A stretch of DNA of 64,000 nt from an uncultured Algibacter sp. (lineage in GTDB: Bacteria > Bacteroidota > Bacteroidia > Flavobacteriales > Flavobacteriaceae): the NCBI RefSeq assembly GCF_947487605.1, contig NZ_CANKXK010000012.1:62001-126000 (forward strand), written 5' to 3'. The translations under genes and the position numbers were made by a program. The notes under the pieces were generated by a model. It made no database searches, was not told the origin of the DNA, and worked only from the letters and a program-made list of their open reading frames with translations. Below are positions 1-10,027 of the stretch, piece after piece (positions within the stretch are counted from its first letter, which is position 1; the number at the start of each line of letters is the position of its first letter).

Positions 1-842
1 GATTTGCAATCACATCGGTTAGAATAGAAGGTGTAGATCATGAGTTTTCTGCAATTGCAGGAGTAGTAGAAGATGTAACCGAAATAATCTTAAACTTAAA
101 ACAAGTACGTTTTAAAAGACAAATTGAAGATATTGATAACGAATCTATTTCTATATCAATTTCTGGTCAAGAACAAATATTAGCTGGCGATTTTCAAAAG
201 TTTATCTCAGGATTTCAAGTTTTAAATTCAGAATTAGTAATCTGTAATTTAGACCCTAAAGTAAATTTCAATATAGAAATCACTATAGAAAAAGGTAGAG
301 GATATGTACCTGCTGAAGAAAACAAAAAAGCTTCTGCACCAATAGGAACTATTTTTACCGATTCTATTTACACGCCAATCAAAAATGTTAAGTATAGTAT
401 TGAAAACTATCGTGTTGAGCAAAAAACTGATTACGAAAAATTAGTTTTTGAAATCATTACAGATGGTTCTATTACGCCACAAGACGCATTAACAGAGGCA
501 GCTAAAACCTTAATTCACCACTTCATGTTATTCTCAGATGAGCGTATAACTTTAGAAGCAGATGAAATTGCACAAACTGAAACATATGATGAAGAATCAT
601 TACATATGCGCCAGTTGCTTAAAACAAAGTTAATTGACATGGATTTATCTGTTCGTGCATTAAACTGTTTAAAAGCTGCAGAGGTAGATACTTTAGGAGA
701 CTTAGTGTCGTTTAATAAAAATGATTTAATGAAGTTCCGTAACTTCGGTAAAAAATCTTTAACAGAGCTTGAAGAGCTTGTAAATGTTAAAGGCTTAAAC
801 TTCGGAATGGATTTAACAAAGTATAAATTAGATAAAGATTAA
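1..842 (+). CDS. rpoA: DNA-directed RNA polymerase alpha subunit, 5' end cut by the window
   Basis: The frame is open from base 3 to the TAA at 840-842 and gives 279 residues of a protein usually about 330 long, so roughly 50 N-terminal residues lie outside the window. Alpha dimerises to start core RNA polymerase assembly. The visible part covers most of the N-terminal dimerisation domain ([14 protein letters not shown] near the start) and the whole C-terminal domain, with the helix-hairpin-helix signature [18 protein letters not shown] that contacts UP-element DNA and activators. rplQ follows 59 bp downstream, the usual end of the ribosomal operon. Identity is secure from the conserved sequence and the neighbour. 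Confidence 0.97.
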   Translation, partial: FAITSVRIEGVDHEFSAIAGVVEDVTEIILNLKQVRFKRQIEDIDNESISISISGQEQILAGDFQKFISGFQVLNSELVICNLDPKVNFNIEITIEKGRGYVPAEENKKASAPIGTIFTDSIYTPIKNVKYSIENYRVEQKTDYEKLVFEIITDGSITPQDALTEAAKTLIHHFMLFSDERITLEADEIAQTETYDEESLHMRQLLKTKLIDMDLSVRALNCLKAAEVDTLGDLVSFNKNDLMKFRNFGKKSLTELEELVNVKGLNFGMDLTKYKLDKD

Positions 843-853
843 TTAATCATATT

Positions 854-883
854 TTGCTCCTCGCATGTCGAGTTTGGTAGCAA
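854..883 (+). other. Imperfect stem-loop in the rpoA-rplQ spacer
   Basis: TTGCT (854-858) pairs with AGCAA (879-883), and inside it CTCG (860-863) pairs with CGAG (869-872). It lies about 20 nt before the rplQ start. No T-tract follows, so it is not a terminator. It could be an RNA processing or translational control element, but this is inference only. Confidence 0.35.
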
Positions 884-901
884 GATGATAAAACAAATGT
901 C

Positions 902-1372
902 ATGAGACACGGAAAAAAGGTAAACCATTTAGGTAGAAAAACTGCCCATAGAAAATCAATGTTGGCTAATATGGCTTGTTCATTAATTGAACACAAACGT
1001 ATTAACACTACAGTTGCCAAAGCAAAAGCTTTAAAGCAATTTGTTGAGCCAATGATTACTAAATCTAAAGAAGATACAACTCATAACAGACGTATCGTTA
1101 TGGCAACTTTAAGACAAAAAGATGCGGTAACAGAATTATTTAGAGATGTAGCAGTAAAAGTAGCCGATCGCCCAGGAGGTTATACTAGAATTATCAAGTT
1201 AGGAAATAGACTTGGTGATAATGCTGATATGGCAATGATTGAGTTAGTAGATTACAACGAAATCTACAACGCTGGTAAGAAAGAAAAGAAAACAACTAGA
1301 AGAAGTAGAAGAAGAGGTTCTAAACCTGCTGCTGCTCCAGTTGAAACTCAAGCATCTAACGAAGAAGAATAA
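902..1372 (+). CDS. rplQ: 50S ribosomal protein L17
   Basis: The protein has 156 residues and begins [17 protein letters not shown], the diagnostic start of bL17, which sits near the exit tunnel of the large subunit. The core, up to about residue 120, is typical. It is followed by a tail of about 35 residues: first basic ([16 protein letters not shown]), then Ala/Pro and acidic (ending ASNEEE). E. coli L17 is about 127 residues, so the tail is an extension; such tails are familiar in Bacteroidota. It is the last gene of the ribosomal operon: a strong intrinsic terminator follows 23 bp after the stop. Confidence 0.97.
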   Translation: MRHGKKVNHLGRKTAHRKSMLANMACSLIEHKRINTTVAKAKALKQFVEPMITKSKEDTTHNRRIVMATLRQKDAVTELFRDVAVKVADRPGGYTRIIKLGNRLGDNADMAMIELVDYNEIYNAGKKEKKTTRRSRRRGSKPAAAPVETQASNEEE

Positions 1373-1395
1373 ATGTTAATAAGCATTTAAATATA

Positions 1396-1428
1396 AAGGA
1401 TAAACTATTTTAGTTTATCCTTTTTTTT
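1396..1428 (+). terminator. Intrinsic terminator after rplQ
   Basis: A perfect 10-bp stem GGATAAACTA (1398-1407) / TAGTTTATCC (1411-1420) has a TTT loop and is followed by eight T. It closes the rpoA-rplQ transcript. Confidence 0.93.
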
Positions 1429-1446
1429 ATGCAATTTTGTAAAACT

Positions 1447-1470
1447 TCATTCCTGTGTAGGCAGGAATCT
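1447..1470. repeat. Dispersed palindromic repeat in the carA leader
   Basis: Arms ATTCCTG (1449-1455) and CAGGAAT (1462-1468) form a 7-bp hairpin. A close relative lies at 52189-52213 (three inner differences). The repeat ends about 20 nt before the carA start codon, so it is probably transcribed as part of the carA 5' leader. Confidence 0.7.
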
Positions 1471-1489
1471 TATGAATTTAAGCGAATAA

Positions 1490-2617
1490 ATGAAATATCA
1501 AAAACGACAAAATGCCATCATTCTACTAGCAGATGGTACAATTTTTTACGGTAAGGCAGTAGGAAATAAACAAGGAACAGCTTTTGGCGAAGTATGCTTT
1601 AATACTGGCATGACAGGATATCAAGAGATTTTTACAGATCCTTCATATTACGGACAATTAATGGTAGCCACTAATGCCCATATTGGTAATTACGGAACAA
1701 ATGCAGATGAAGTAGAATCAGATTCTATAAAGATAGCAGGTCTTATAGTAAAAAACTTTAGCTATGAGTATTCTAGAGTAGATTCAGAAGGTTCTTTAGA
1801 AGATTTTCTTGAAAGAAATAATTTATTAGCAATATCAGATGTTGATACTAGAGCTTTAGTAAGTTATATTCGAGATAATGGCGCTATGAATGCTGTAATT
1901 TCCACCAATGTAGATAATATAGATGGTTTAAAGAAGCAATTAGCCGAAGTACCTAATATGGAAGGTTTAGAGCTAGCTTCAAAAGTATCAACCAAAGAGC
2001 CATATTATTTTGGTGACGAAAATGCTACCTACAGAGTTGCAGCATTAGATATAGGGATAAAAAAGAACATCCTTCGAAATATTGCAAAAAGAGATGCTTA
2101 TATAAAAGTGTTTCCATACAATTCAAAATTCGAAGATTTAGCGGCTTTCAATCCAGATGGTTATTTTTTATCTAATGGACCTGGAGATCCAGAACCATTA
2201 ATAGAAGCCCAAGAGGTTGCAAAGGAAATTATAAAAAGAGATTTACCTTTATTTGGTATCTGTCTTGGTCACCAAGTAATTGCGTTAGCAAATGGTGTAT
2301 CTACGTATAAAATGCATAATGGACATAGAGGTATTAACCACCCAGTTAAAAATTTGATAACTGGTAAAGGCGAAATAACATCTCAAAATCATGGTTTTGC
2401 AGTTAATAGGGAAGCAGCAGAAGCAAATGCAGATTTAGAAGTGACACATGTTCATTTAAACGACCACACAGTAGCTGGTTTAGCCATGAAAAATAAAAAT
2501 TGTTTCTCAGTTCAGTATCATCCAGAAGCAAGTCCTGGCCCACATGATTCTGATTATTTGTTCGATCAATTCATTGAAAATATTAAAAAAGGTAAGTTAG
2601 AAATGGCTAACAAATAA
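1490..2617 (+). CDS. carA: Carbamoyl-phosphate synthase, small (glutaminase) subunit
   Basis: This 375-residue protein hydrolyses glutamine and passes ammonia to CarB for carbamoyl phosphate synthesis, feeding pyrimidine and arginine pathways. The N-terminal CPSase small-chain domain (about residues 8-140) carries FNTGMTGYQEIFTDPSY. The C-terminal class I glutamine amidotransferase domain (about 182-365) shows the nucleophile Cys258 in FGICLGHQ and His344/Glu346 in QYHPEASPGP. The length is normal. No carB lies next to it in this window, so the two subunit genes are either separated or the large subunit lies elsewhere. The leader contains a palindromic repeat. Confidence 0.96.
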   Translation: MKYQKRQNAIILLADGTIFYGKAVGNKQGTAFGEVCFNTGMTGYQEIFTDPSYYGQLMVATNAHIGNYGTNADEVESDSIKIAGLIVKNFSYEYSRVDSEGSLEDFLERNNLLAISDVDTRALVSYIRDNGAMNAVISTNVDNIDGLKKQLAEVPNMEGLELASKVSTKEPYYFGDENATYRVAALDIGIKKNILRNIAKRDAYIKVFPYNSKFEDLAAFNPDGYFLSNGPGDPEPLIEAQEVAKEIIKRDLPLFGICLGHQVIALANGVSTYKMHNGHRGINHPVKNLITGKGEITSQNHGFAVNREAAEANADLEVTHVHLNDHTVAGLAMKNKNCFSVQYHPEASPGPHDSDYLFDQFIENIKKGKLEMANK

Positions 2618-2709
2618 CATCTAAAAATAGACTAAATTTTACTAAAACGTTATAGAAGTGTTTTTGATTGTTTTCTTAAAAACATCTAAAAAAAGAGAAG
2701 ATTTAGCCG

Positions 2710-2717
2710 TAAATTTG
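2710..2717 (+). promoter_or_regulatory. Candidate -7 element for eno
   Basis: TAAATTTG matches the Bacteroidota sigma-A -7 consensus TAnnTTTG and lies 30 bp before the eno ATG. No good TTG is seen at the -33 distance, so the call rests on the -7 box alone. Confidence 0.5.
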
Positions 2718-2726
2718 AAGTATTAA

Positions 2727-4040
<1,314 letters not shown>

Positions 4041-4064
4041 AGAGTCTTAAACTATATTCAAGAG

Positions 4065-4092
4065 GCGATTGTTATTTTAGCAATCGCTTTTT
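4065..4092 (+). terminator. Intrinsic terminator after eno
   Basis: The stem GCGATTG (4065-4071) / CAATCGC (4081-4087) has a 9-nt loop and a T5 tract, 24 bp after the stop codon. Confidence 0.88.
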
Positions 4093-4211
4093 ATTTAGTA
4101 TCAATTTTAATAATATTTAAATTGATTAAAACATTACCAGTAAGCTTTAAAAATAAGGGGATATTTCGTAAATTAGCGTTCCGCTTAACAAAATTAAATT
4201 AACGTGTACTT

Positions 4212-5498
4212 ATGGCAAATACTGCTACCATAGAAATAGATGGTCAAAAACATGAATTTCCTTTAATTGAAGGAACTGAGAACGAAGTTGGAATTGATAT
4301 AAAAAGCTTAAGAGCTGCCACAGGAGGTTGTATAACTTTAGATCCAGGTTACAAGAATACAGGCTCTTGCGAAAGTGGTATAACGTTTTTAGATGGAGAA
4401 AAAGGAATTTTAAGGTATAGAGGATATTCTATTGAAGAATTAGCCGATAAAGCAGATTTCTTAGAAGTAGCTTTTCTTTTAATTTTTGGAGAACTACCTA
4501 CAAAAGAACAACACGATAAATTTCATGCAGACATTAAATCTAAATCTATTGTAGATGATGATGTAAGAAAAATTATTGATGCCTTTCCTAAGTCGGCACA
4601 TCCAATGGGCGTGTTATCATCACTTACAAGTGCTTTAACAGCTTTTAATCCATCTTCGGTAAATGTTGATTCTGAAGAGGATATGTATAATTCTGTTGTA
4701 AAAATACTAGGAAAGTTTCCTGTATTAGTAGCTTGGACTATGCGTAAAAAACAAGGGCTTCCTTTAGATTATGGGTCTAACTCTTTGGGTTATGTTGAAA
4801 ATGTTTTAAAAATGATGTTTAAGCAGCCTAACGAGGAATATGTTCAAAATAAAATAATAGTAGATGCTTTAGATAAGTTATTAATACTTCATGCAGATCA
4901 TGAACAAAACTGTTCAACTTCTACAGTAAGAATTGTTGGTTCATCACATGCGGGGTTATTTGCATCATTGTCTGCTGGTATTTCTGCGCTTTGGGGACCT
5001 TTGCATGGTGGAGCAAACCAAGCAGTTCTTGAAATGTTGGAAGCAATAAAAGAAGATGGTGGCGATACTAAAAAGTATATGGCAAAAGCCAAAGATAAAA
5101 ATGATCCGTTTAGATTAATGGGCTTCGGTCATCGTGTGTATAAAAATTTCGATCCACGTGCTAAAATTATTAAAAAAGCAGCAGATGAAGTACTTGCAGA
5201 TTTAGGTGTTGAAGATCCAATTTTAGAAATAGCAAAAGGACTAGAACAAGAAGCATTAAACGACCCGTATTTTGTAAAACGTAAATTATACCCAAACGTA
5301 GATTTTTACTCAGGAATAATTTATAGAGCTATGGGAATTCCAACAGATATGTTTACAGTAATGTTTGCATTAGGGCGTTTACCTGGTTGGATTGGACAAT
5401 GGCGAGAAATGCGTTTGCGTAAGGAACCAATTGGAAGACCAAGACAACTATATATAGGAGAAAAGCATAGAATGTTTAAGTCTGTAGAAAACAGATAA
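4212..5498 (+). CDS. gltA: Citrate synthase
   Basis: The 428-residue protein condenses oxaloacetate and acetyl-CoA at entry to the TCA cycle. Length and the N-terminal small beta domain (ATIEIDGQKHEFPLIEGT) match the long bacterial type. Catalytic elements are visible: His in WGPLHGGANQAVLEML, His in MGFGHRVYKNFDPRA, and the Asp in VDFYSGIIYRAMGIP. It has its own terminator. Aconitase, the next TCA enzyme, lies about 16 kb away rather than in an operon. Confidence 0.97.
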   Translation: MANTATIEIDGQKHEFPLIEGTENEVGIDIKSLRAATGGCITLDPGYKNTGSCESGITFLDGEKGILRYRGYSIEELADKADFLEVAFLLIFGELPTKEQHDKFHADIKSKSIVDDDVRKIIDAFPKSAHPMGVLSSLTSALTAFNPSSVNVDSEEDMYNSVVKILGKFPVLVAWTMRKKQGLPLDYGSNSLGYVENVLKMMFKQPNEEYVQNKIIVDALDKLLILHADHEQNCSTSTVRIVGSSHAGLFASLSAGISALWGPLHGGANQAVLEMLEAIKEDGGDTKKYMAKAKDKNDPFRLMGFGHRVYKNFDPRAKIIKKAADEVLADLGVEDPILEIAKGLEQEALNDPYFVKRKLYPNVDFYSGIIYRAMGIPTDMFTVMFALGRLPGWIGQWREMRLRKEPIGRPRQLYIGEKHRMFKSVENR

Positions 5499-5523
5499 TA
5501 AATATTTTTTTTGCAATATTATT

Positions 5524-5559
5524 AAGCTTCATGAATTTTTCATGAAGCTTTTCTTTTTT
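5524..5559 (+). terminator. Intrinsic terminator after gltA
   Basis: A perfect 12-bp stem AAGCTTCATGAA (5524-5535) / TTCATGAAGCTT (5539-5550) with a TTT loop is followed by TTCTTTTTT. Confidence 0.93.
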
Positions 5560-5604
5560 AACTCAATAATTTTACGAATAATTCAAAAAGTGCTTAATTA
5601 TTAT

Positions 5605-5612
5605 TAGCTTTG
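5605..5612 (+). promoter_or_regulatory. Candidate -7 element for the amidinotransferase pair
   Basis: TAGCTTTG fits TAnnTTTG and lies 27 bp before the start of the first gene. The -33 element is not obvious. Confidence 0.5.
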
Positions 5613-5639
5613 AGGCCTTAAATATTTTAGTTCTAGTAT

Positions 5640-6554
5640 ATGTTAAAATTAAATGTAAAAAATGAAACTTCAAGGTTAAGAGCTGTTGTTTTGGGTACGG
5701 CAGAAAGTAATGGACCTACTCCAAAAATTGAAGATTGTTATGATCCTAAGAGTATAGAGCATATAAAAGCTGGAACCTATCCAAAGGAAAAAGATATGAT
5801 TCTTGAAATGAATGCTGTTGAAGCTGTTTTCAAGAAATACGATATTAAAGTCTATAGACCAGAGGTTATAAAAAATTGTAATCAAATTTTCTCAAGAGAT
5901 ATAGCATTTGTTATAGAAGATAAAATCATTGAGGCTAATATATTGCCACATCGAGAAGAAGAGGTGCAGGCAATAGATTATATATGGAATCAAGTTGCCG
6001 AAGAGAATAGAGTGATTCTTCCAGAAGAATGTCATGTTGAGGGAGGCGATGTTATGCCATGGAACGATTATATTTTTGTTGGAACATATTCTGGTGCAGA
6101 TTATCCAGAATTAATTACAGCACGCACCAATATAGATGCTGTTATGGCACTTCAAGAACTTTTTCCAAACAAAACAGTTAAGTCGTTTGAGCTCAGAAAA
6201 TCCAATACCAATCCTAAAGAAAATGCTTTACATTTAGATTGTTGTTTTAACCCACTGGGAAAGGGTAAAGCGATTATTCATAAAAACGGATTTTTGGTTG
6301 AACATGAATATGAATGGCTAGTTAATTTCTTCGGAAAAGACAATGTGTTTGAAATTTCCAAAGAAGAAATGTACGAAATGAATAGTAATGTTTTTTCAAT
6401 TTCTGAAGATGTTATTATTTCAGAAAAAAATTTCACACGATTAAATACATGGCTTCGTGAGCAAGGTTTTACAGTAGAAGAAGTGCCGTATGCAGAAATA
6501 GGAAAGCAAGAAGGGTTATTACGTTGTACCACATTGCCACTTATAAGAGATTAA
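5640..6554 (+). CDS. DDAH/amidinotransferase-family hydrolase
   Basis: The protein has 304 residues and the pentein (guanidino-group-modifying) fold. The sequence shows FSRDIAFVI (Asp87), HVEGGDVM (residues 132-139), His198 in ALHLDCCF and a C-terminal nucleophile Cys296 in LLRCTTLPL. This is the catalytic Cys/His/acid set of dimethylarginine dimethylaminohydrolases and amidinotransferases. Members attack arginine-like guanidino groups through a covalent Cys adduct; the exact substrate (methylarginine, arginine or another) cannot be told from sequence. It ends one base before the ATG of the next pentein gene, so the two are surely co-transcribed and probably act on related compounds. Confidence 0.85.
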   Translation: MLKLNVKNETSRLRAVVLGTAESNGPTPKIEDCYDPKSIEHIKAGTYPKEKDMILEMNAVEAVFKKYDIKVYRPEVIKNCNQIFSRDIAFVIEDKIIEANILPHREEEVQAIDYIWNQVAEENRVILPEECHVEGGDVMPWNDYIFVGTYSGADYPELITARTNIDAVMALQELFPNKTVKSFELRKSNTNPKENALHLDCCFNPLGKGKAIIHKNGFLVEHEYEWLVNFFGKDNVFEISKEEMYEMNSNVFSISEDVIISEKNFTRLNTWLREQGFTVEEVPYAEIGKQEGLLRCTTLPLIRD

Positions 6555-6555
6555 A

Positions 6556-7491
6556 ATGCAACAAACTACAAATACTATATTAATGATTCGTCCTGTAGGC
6601 TTTAGGATGAACGAGCAAACAGCAGTAAATAATTTTTACCAAAAAGTTTTGGATAATATATTACCCGAAACCGTGAATGCTAAAGCACAAAAGGAATTTG
6701 ATAACTATGTCGAAAAACTTAGGAGTATAGGTGTTAATGTACTGGTTGTAGATGATACGAAAGAAACAGATACTCCAGATTCAATTTTCCCAAATAATTG
6801 GGTGTCATTTCATGAAAATGGCGATGTTGGATTGTATCCTATGTTTGCCGAAAATAGACGTTTAGAAAGACGTGAAGATATTTTAGAAACCCTAGAAGAA
6901 CAAGGCTTTGTTATTAACAGAATAATTGATTATACCAATGCAGAAAAAGAAGACGTATTTCTTGAAGGAACAGGAAGCGTTATACTCGACCGTGTAAATA
7001 GAAAGGCTTATTGTGCATTATCTCCAAGAGCAGATGAAGATTTGTTTATTGAGTTTTGTGAAGACTTTGAGTTCTTTCCAATTGTTTTTACTTCAAATCA
7101 AACAGTAAATGGGAAACGCAAAGCTATTTATCATACAAATGTTATGATGTGCATTGGCGAGACTTTTGCTGTTATTTGCTTGGAAAGTATTGATAATAAA
7201 AAGGAGCGTAAAAATGTGATTAAACATTTAAAGGAAGATGGTAAAGAGATAATAGCTATTACCGAGAATCAGGTGAATAATTTTGCTGGAAATATGTTGC
7301 AGGTAAAAGGAGCAAATGATGAACACTATTTAATTATGAGTCAAGCTGCATACAACTCGCTTTCTACAAGTCAAATAAAAACCCTTAAGAAGCACTCAAA
7401 TATCCTATCAAGTTCATTAGATACCATTGAAGCCTGTGGTGGTGGTAGCGCTCGTTGTATGATGGCAGAAGTGTTTTTGCCAAAAGCTTAA
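6556..7491 (+). CDS. ctlX: CtlX-like citrulline/arginine-deiminase-related hydrolase
   Basis: The protein has 311 residues and is a second pentein-fold enzyme. Key segments are IRPVGFRMNEQTAVN at the N-terminus, DSIFPNNWVSFH (75-86), VFLEGTGSVILDR (acid/glycine loop), His193 in IYHTNVMMCIG and the nucleophile Cys301 in GGGSARCMMAEVF. This pattern belongs to the arginine-deiminase-related group that includes the citrulline ureidase CtlX. Substrate assignment to citrulline is by family, not proven here. It starts one base after the preceding DDAH-like gene, and its stop is 3 bp from the stop of the convergent histidine kinase. Confidence 0.75.
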   Translation: MQQTTNTILMIRPVGFRMNEQTAVNNFYQKVLDNILPETVNAKAQKEFDNYVEKLRSIGVNVLVVDDTKETDTPDSIFPNNWVSFHENGDVGLYPMFAENRRLERREDILETLEEQGFVINRIIDYTNAEKEDVFLEGTGSVILDRVNRKAYCALSPRADEDLFIEFCEDFEFFPIVFTSNQTVNGKRKAIYHTNVMMCIGETFAVICLESIDNKKERKNVIKHLKEDGKEIIAITENQVNNFAGNMLQVKGANDEHYLIMSQAAYNSLSTSQIKTLKKHSNILSSSLDTIEACGGGSARCMMAEVFLPKA

Positions 7492-7494
7492 TTT

Positions 7495-9552
7495 TTAAAT
7501 TTCAGGCTTTTGTTTGGGTAATTGTACATAAAATGTACTGCCAACATTTAAGGTGCTTTCAACCCATATTTTACCTTTGTTAAGCTCGACAAGTTCTTTG
7601 CAAATAGATAAGCCTAAACCAGTGCCTTTTTCATTGTTTGTGCCAGTAGTTGTAAAAGAACTACTTTTAAAAAGTTTATCAATATTTTCTTTCGAAATAC
7701 CTACACCTGTATCTGCTACACTTAAGATACAATGACCATTACTAATGTGATTGGATACTGTAATTGTATCACCTCCATTACAGAATTTCAGTGCATTTGC
7801 CAGTAAGTTTTGTATAACAATTTCAATCATACTTTTATCGGCATAAGCAAAATCGCGTAAGGAGTGATCTACTAAATTAATACCCTTACTTTCCATACGC
7901 TGTTCAATAAGCTTTACTTTATCTTCAAAAACATCTTGAATATCAAATAAACTCGGTTTAGGTTCTAAAGATTGCATTTGAGATTTTGACCAATTCAATA
8001 GGTTGAATAATAACAATGAAGCATTGTTAGCATTCTCGCTAAGTTCTGGTATTAAATTATCGAACTCTTCTCTCGATAAACTTCCATCTTTAAGCAAATT
8101 AATAAACCCGTTAATAGATGATAACGAATCTTTTAGGTCATGTGATATAATGGAAAATAATTTGTCTTTTACTTCATTTACATTCTCTAAATGTTTGGTT
8201 TGCTCGGCAAAAGCTTCATTTTGCAATTCAATTTTTAAATTCTTTTCTTCTAATTCTTGTACATACTTAACATTGTCGTTACGCTTAGAATAAATTAATG
8301 CTAAAAAAATACCCATTATAATCAATGCAGCTAATAGAATATAAAACAATAATTTAAAGCGTTTCATTTTTTCTTTATTTTCAGAAACCTCTTGATTATT
8401 TGCTGCAGACAAGTTGTTAGAAGTACTCGTTTCTGTAATATTTAAATCCGATTCTAACTCCATATTAGGTATTACACTAACAGAAGTAGTATTGGTGTTT
8501 AATTTGTTTTTTAAGTCGTAATATTCTCTTTGCCAAATAAAAGCACGATCAAATCTTCTTTTAGTAGAATCTAAGGTTTTCATTAAACCGTAGTAGGTTA
8601 ATAGTTCCTGTTTGTTGTCAATTCGCTTGGCAATAGCACCTGCTTCTAACAACTGTCTTTCGGCTAGTAGTAATCTTTTTTGCTGTAAATTTAAAGCGCC
8701 TAAATTATTTAATGAGGTCAATAAACCAGTTTCATTTTTGGTTTGGCGGTTTATATTTAATCCTTCTAATAGATATTTGGAGGCATTTGTAAAATCGTTG
8801 AACTGTAAATATTCTCCACCTAATTTAGCCGATATTTGGCCTCTTATTGAATCGTTAGATTGGTTTGCATTTAAAACCTTGGTGTAATACTCGATAGCTT
8901 TTCTATGCTCTTTATTCATTGAATAGAGTATCGCTAATTGGCTGTTAGATTCGTTAACGCCTTTGGTATCATTTAAAATTTCTTGAATGTTCAACGCTTT
9001 TAAATAATACTCTGTCGCCTTATCGTAAGCTTTAATACTAAAATATGCTTCAGCTAGATTACTGTACGCTAGGTTAAGGTCGTTTTTTAAATTACGTTTT
9101 TCTAAAACATTTATAGCAGATAGAGCATGCTGTAACCCCTTGGAATAATTACCACGTTTTATTTCGATAATCCCAATGCTATTGTTTACTCTGGCAATAC
9201 CAAGAGTGTCTTGTAGTTTACTAAAAAGTAATTTAGATTTAGAGTAACTACTTATGGCATTTATATAATCATCTTTTCGAGTATAAATTAATGCTTTGTA
9301 ATAATTAATTTCAGCAAGACCATGATTGTAATTTAAGTCGGTTGCAAGTTTTTCACTTTCAAGAATATATTTTAAAGCTCTATTATATTCGCCTGCATCA
9401 TAAAGTGACTTAATAAGTTTTAAAGACGTGTCTGCTTTTAAAGTATCTTGTTTTTGAAAGGCTAATTGTATGGTTAGGCTATCTATTTCCTGAGTTTGAG
9501 AGAACCCTAAGAAGAAAGTAAATAATAAACCTAACGTAATTATTTTATTCAT
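7495..9552 (-). CDS. TPR-repeat sensor histidine kinase
   Basis: The protein has 685 residues. A signal peptide (about 1-20) precedes a periplasmic array of tetratricopeptide repeats (about 25-345; for example LAYSNLAEAYFSIKAYDKA). One transmembrane helix (about 399-421) and a short coiled coil follow, then HisKA with the phosphoacceptor His471 in FSIISHDLKDS. The ATPase domain has N-box NLLANALKF, G1 DTGVGI (614-619) and G2 GTGLGL (643-648), all intact. It is therefore a membrane kinase that senses through a TPR ectodomain, a design common in Bacteroidota. No response regulator is adjacent; the nearest in the window is the LytTR protein at 49452. The signal is unknown. Confidence 0.9.
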   Translation of the reverse strand: MNKIITLGLLFTFFLGFSQTQEIDSLTIQLAFQKQDTLKADTSLKLIKSLYDAGEYNRALKYILESEKLATDLNYNHGLAEINYYKALIYTRKDDYINAISSYSKSKLLFSKLQDTLGIARVNNSIGIIEIKRGNYSKGLQHALSAINVLEKRNLKNDLNLAYSNLAEAYFSIKAYDKATEYYLKALNIQEILNDTKGVNESNSQLAILYSMNKEHRKAIEYYTKVLNANQSNDSIRGQISAKLGGEYLQFNDFTNASKYLLEGLNINRQTKNETGLLTSLNNLGALNLQQKRLLLAERQLLEAGAIAKRIDNKQELLTYYGLMKTLDSTKRRFDRAFIWQREYYDLKNKLNTNTTSVSVIPNMELESDLNITETSTSNNLSAANNQEVSENKEKMKRFKLLFYILLAALIIMGIFLALIYSKRNDNVKYVQELEEKNLKIELQNEAFAEQTKHLENVNEVKDKLFSIISHDLKDSLSSINGFINLLKDGSLSREEFDNLIPELSENANNASLLLFNLLNWSKSQMQSLEPKPSLFDIQDVFEDKVKLIEQRMESKGINLVDHSLRDFAYADKSMIEIVIQNLLANALKFCNGGDTITVSNHISNGHCILSVADTGVGISKENIDKLFKSSSFTTTGTNNEKGTGLGLSICKELVELNKGKIWVESTLNVGSTFYVQLPKQKPEI

Positions 9553-9836
9553 ATAATTTATAATATATAACCTAAAGCCTTTTAATAAGTAGTTATATAT
9601 AGAGGTCTTTATTGAGGGAATAAGAAAACTCTATTTTAAGTTTAAATTTATTTGATAGTTAGTGTAAAAAAATGATATAAACTTATCGGATTGATTAATA
9701 GCTTTAACAAAAATGTCAAAAACCTCTATTAAAAGCTAATTTCTAGGTTTTACTACCAATAAATTAGATGAAATGAGGATGGAATTTTAGCAAAAAATCG
9801 ACGAATAGATTAACGGCAAAAATCATAGAAAAACAA

Positions 9837-9882
9837 CACTTTTATCGATGAAATGCATGATTAACTCTTCAATCGATAAGTG
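9837..9882. repeat. Inverted repeat with ATCGAT cores
   Basis: Left arm CACTTTTATCGATGAA (9837-9852) and right arm TTCAATCGATAAGTG (9868-9882) are near-complementary around a 15-nt spacer. The right arm and the following bases resemble 50213-50242 in the other intergenic region. It could be a binding site for a dimeric regulator or an RNA hairpin. Confidence 0.5.
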
Positions 9883-9997
9883 CCTTAAACATAGAATTTT
9901 AGCTTTTTTTGTTAATTGGTGATTATTGTATTATTTGAAACAAACCATAGGTTTTCTTTTTAGCAATCATTTGAAAGCTTAAAAGTAATAAATATTC

Positions 9998-10005
9998 TAT
10001 ATTTG
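9998..10005 (+). promoter_or_regulatory. Candidate argS promoter (-7 box)
   Basis: TATATTTG matches TAnnTTTG, 22 bp before the argS ATG. A TTTG at 9970-9973 lies 24 bp upstream, slightly more than the usual spacing. Confidence 0.6.
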
Positions 10006-10027
10006 CACACTTAAAAAGTGACTGTTA

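Larger units (their letters stand above)
9553..10027. other. 475-bp divergent intergenic region (histidine kinase / argS)
   Basis: No credible gene is seen. The region holds an inverted repeat built on ATCGAT (9837-9882), a stretch related to the LytTR/rpsF intergenic region, and a TAnnTTTG box for argS. No tRNA cloverleaf or riboswitch was recognised. Confidence 0.7.

Noticed and set aside
9553-10027. Possible tRNA or riboswitch in the long spacer before argS
   Set aside because: No cloverleaf, T-box or CCA-like end was found; only short inverted repeats are seen.
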